A stretch of 21,557 nt of DNA. Source: DASQWC01 sp035640475. Lineage in GTDB: Bacteria > Actinomycetota > JAICYB01. Where the stretch lies: contig DASQWC010000016.1 of assembly GCA_035640475.1 (NCBI GenBank), forward strand, positions 1-21,557, given 5' to 3'. Position numbers and translations under genes: made by a program. The notes under the pieces are model-generated. The model was not told the DNA's origin, did no database searches, and worked only from the letters and a program-made list of their open reading frames with translations. Below, one piece after another: positions 21,161 to 21,557 of this stretch. The first letter of the stretch is position 1; every line of letters begins with the position of its first letter.

Positions 21161-21557
21161 ATGAAGGCTGCGGTTTTGCGTGGGGGAGCGCTCGTCGTCG
21201 ACGAGGTTCCGGACCCGGTTCCCGGGCCGGGCCAGGTCCTCGTGAAGACGCTCGCGTGCGGGATCTGCGGCAGCGACCTCCACTTCCTGAAGTTCGGCGA
21301 CCAGCTCGTCGACCTGTCGAATCAGCTGGGCGGCGCCGGTGCGTTCAGCGTCGATCTCTCCAAGGATCTGATCATGGGTCACGAGTTCTCGGCCGAGGTC
21401 CTCGAGGTCGGCCCGGACACGCAGAGCGCCGTGAAGCCGGGCGACACGGTCGTGTCGGTGCCGATCATGCTGCCGCCGAACTTCGACATGACAGACCTCT
21501 CCGGCGTCGAGCCGATCGGCTCGTACTCCAATCGCTACAACGGCGGTTACGCCGAGT
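21161..21557 (+). CDS. Zinc-containing alcohol dehydrogenase, 3' end outside window
   Basis: The frame opens at the ATG at 21161 and runs off the window after about 132 codons. The N-terminal GroES-like domain of medium-chain dehydrogenases is plain. It contains GPGQVLVKTLACGICGSDLH with the likely catalytic-zinc Cys36, then MGHEF with His74 and Glu75, then GDTVVSVPIM. An insertion of about 20 residues lies between the zinc Cys and the GHE motif (FLKFGDQLVDLSNQLGGAG in part). The NAD(P)-binding domain lies beyond the window, so cofactor and substrate cannot be judged. The start is 16 bp after the DUF2182 stop with no strong ribosome binding site; co-transcription is likely. Confidence 0.88.
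   Translation, partial: MKAAVLRGGALVVDEVPDPVPGPGQVLVKTLACGICGSDLHFLKFGDQLVDLSNQLGGAGAFSVDLSKDLIMGHEFSAEVLEVGPDTQSAVKPGDTVVSVPIMLPPNFDMTDLSGVEPIGSYSNRYNGGYAE

Noticed and set aside
1..21557. CRISPR array, tRNA/rRNA genes, insertion sequences, phage genes
   Set aside because: No regularly spaced repeats, cloverleaf-like segments, transposase or integrase motifs were found on either strand.

Overview
This is a GC-rich, tightly packed bacterial segment with 22 protein genes on both strands, many starting with GTG. I see no rRNA, tRNA, CRISPR or insertion sequence. The largest stretch without a gene is the 206-base divergent gap at 2828-3033. An uncultured Actinomycetota (actinobacterial) genome is the best fit. 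Reasons: a luciferase-like F420-type oxidoreductase, a TIGR03086/maleylpyruvate-isomerase-like protein, a membrane-anchored L,D-transpeptidase, several SD-less GTG starts placed 6-9 nt after a TANNNT box (leaderless style), and GC-rich hairpins without U-tracts. The phylum is inference.

Layout. 1-350: 3' end of a cupredoxin gene (+). 357-2827 (-): ABC-2 exporter pair (ATPase then permease, ATGA overlap) followed by a SAM methyltransferase. 3034-5438 (+): PaaI-type thioesterase, TIGR03086-like protein, and a GH84-type beta-N-acetylglucosaminidase. 5424-11006 (-): a six-gene unit whose neighbours all overlap by 4-8 bp: nagA, DegT aminotransferase, Gfo/Idh dehydrogenase, ceramidase-N-terminal-like hydrolase, dienelactone hydrolase, GNAT. 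With GH84 this looks like an amino-sugar/glycan locus. 11053-12716 (+): L,D-transpeptidase and a secreted cupredoxin. 12766-15022 (-): alpha/beta hydrolase, cupin, LLM oxidoreductase, coupled by 1-nt TGATG overlaps. 15050-15913 (+): enoyl-CoA hydratase. 15910-16476 (-): secreted charged protein of unknown function. 16578-21557 (+): lipoprotein, selenoprotein, FAD oxidoreductase, DUF1326, DUF2182 and a truncated zinc alcohol dehydrogenase.

The most notable item is a selenoprotein at 17247-18254. A conventional reading breaks it into two ORFs at an in-frame TGA (17637-17639). The TGA sits exactly where a redox cysteine belongs in a thioredoxin-like domain (WASW-U-GC-RYELP). It is followed by a SECIS-like hairpin (17650-17677) with a GGUCU apical loop. 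Read through, it gives one 335-residue protein matching the ResA-like WAxxUGC-type redox family. The host must therefore carry the selenocysteine machinery elsewhere. Downstream lie a DUF1326 protein with a CxC-x3-CPC motif and a Met-rich DUF2182 membrane protein. Together with the two cupredoxins in the window they suggest thiol/selenol redox and copper chemistry, but that link is inference.

Several strong inverted repeats sit at gene starts (11052-11108, 15045-15069, 15081-15108, 20368-20395) or in gaps (1155-1188). They make some start codons uncertain.
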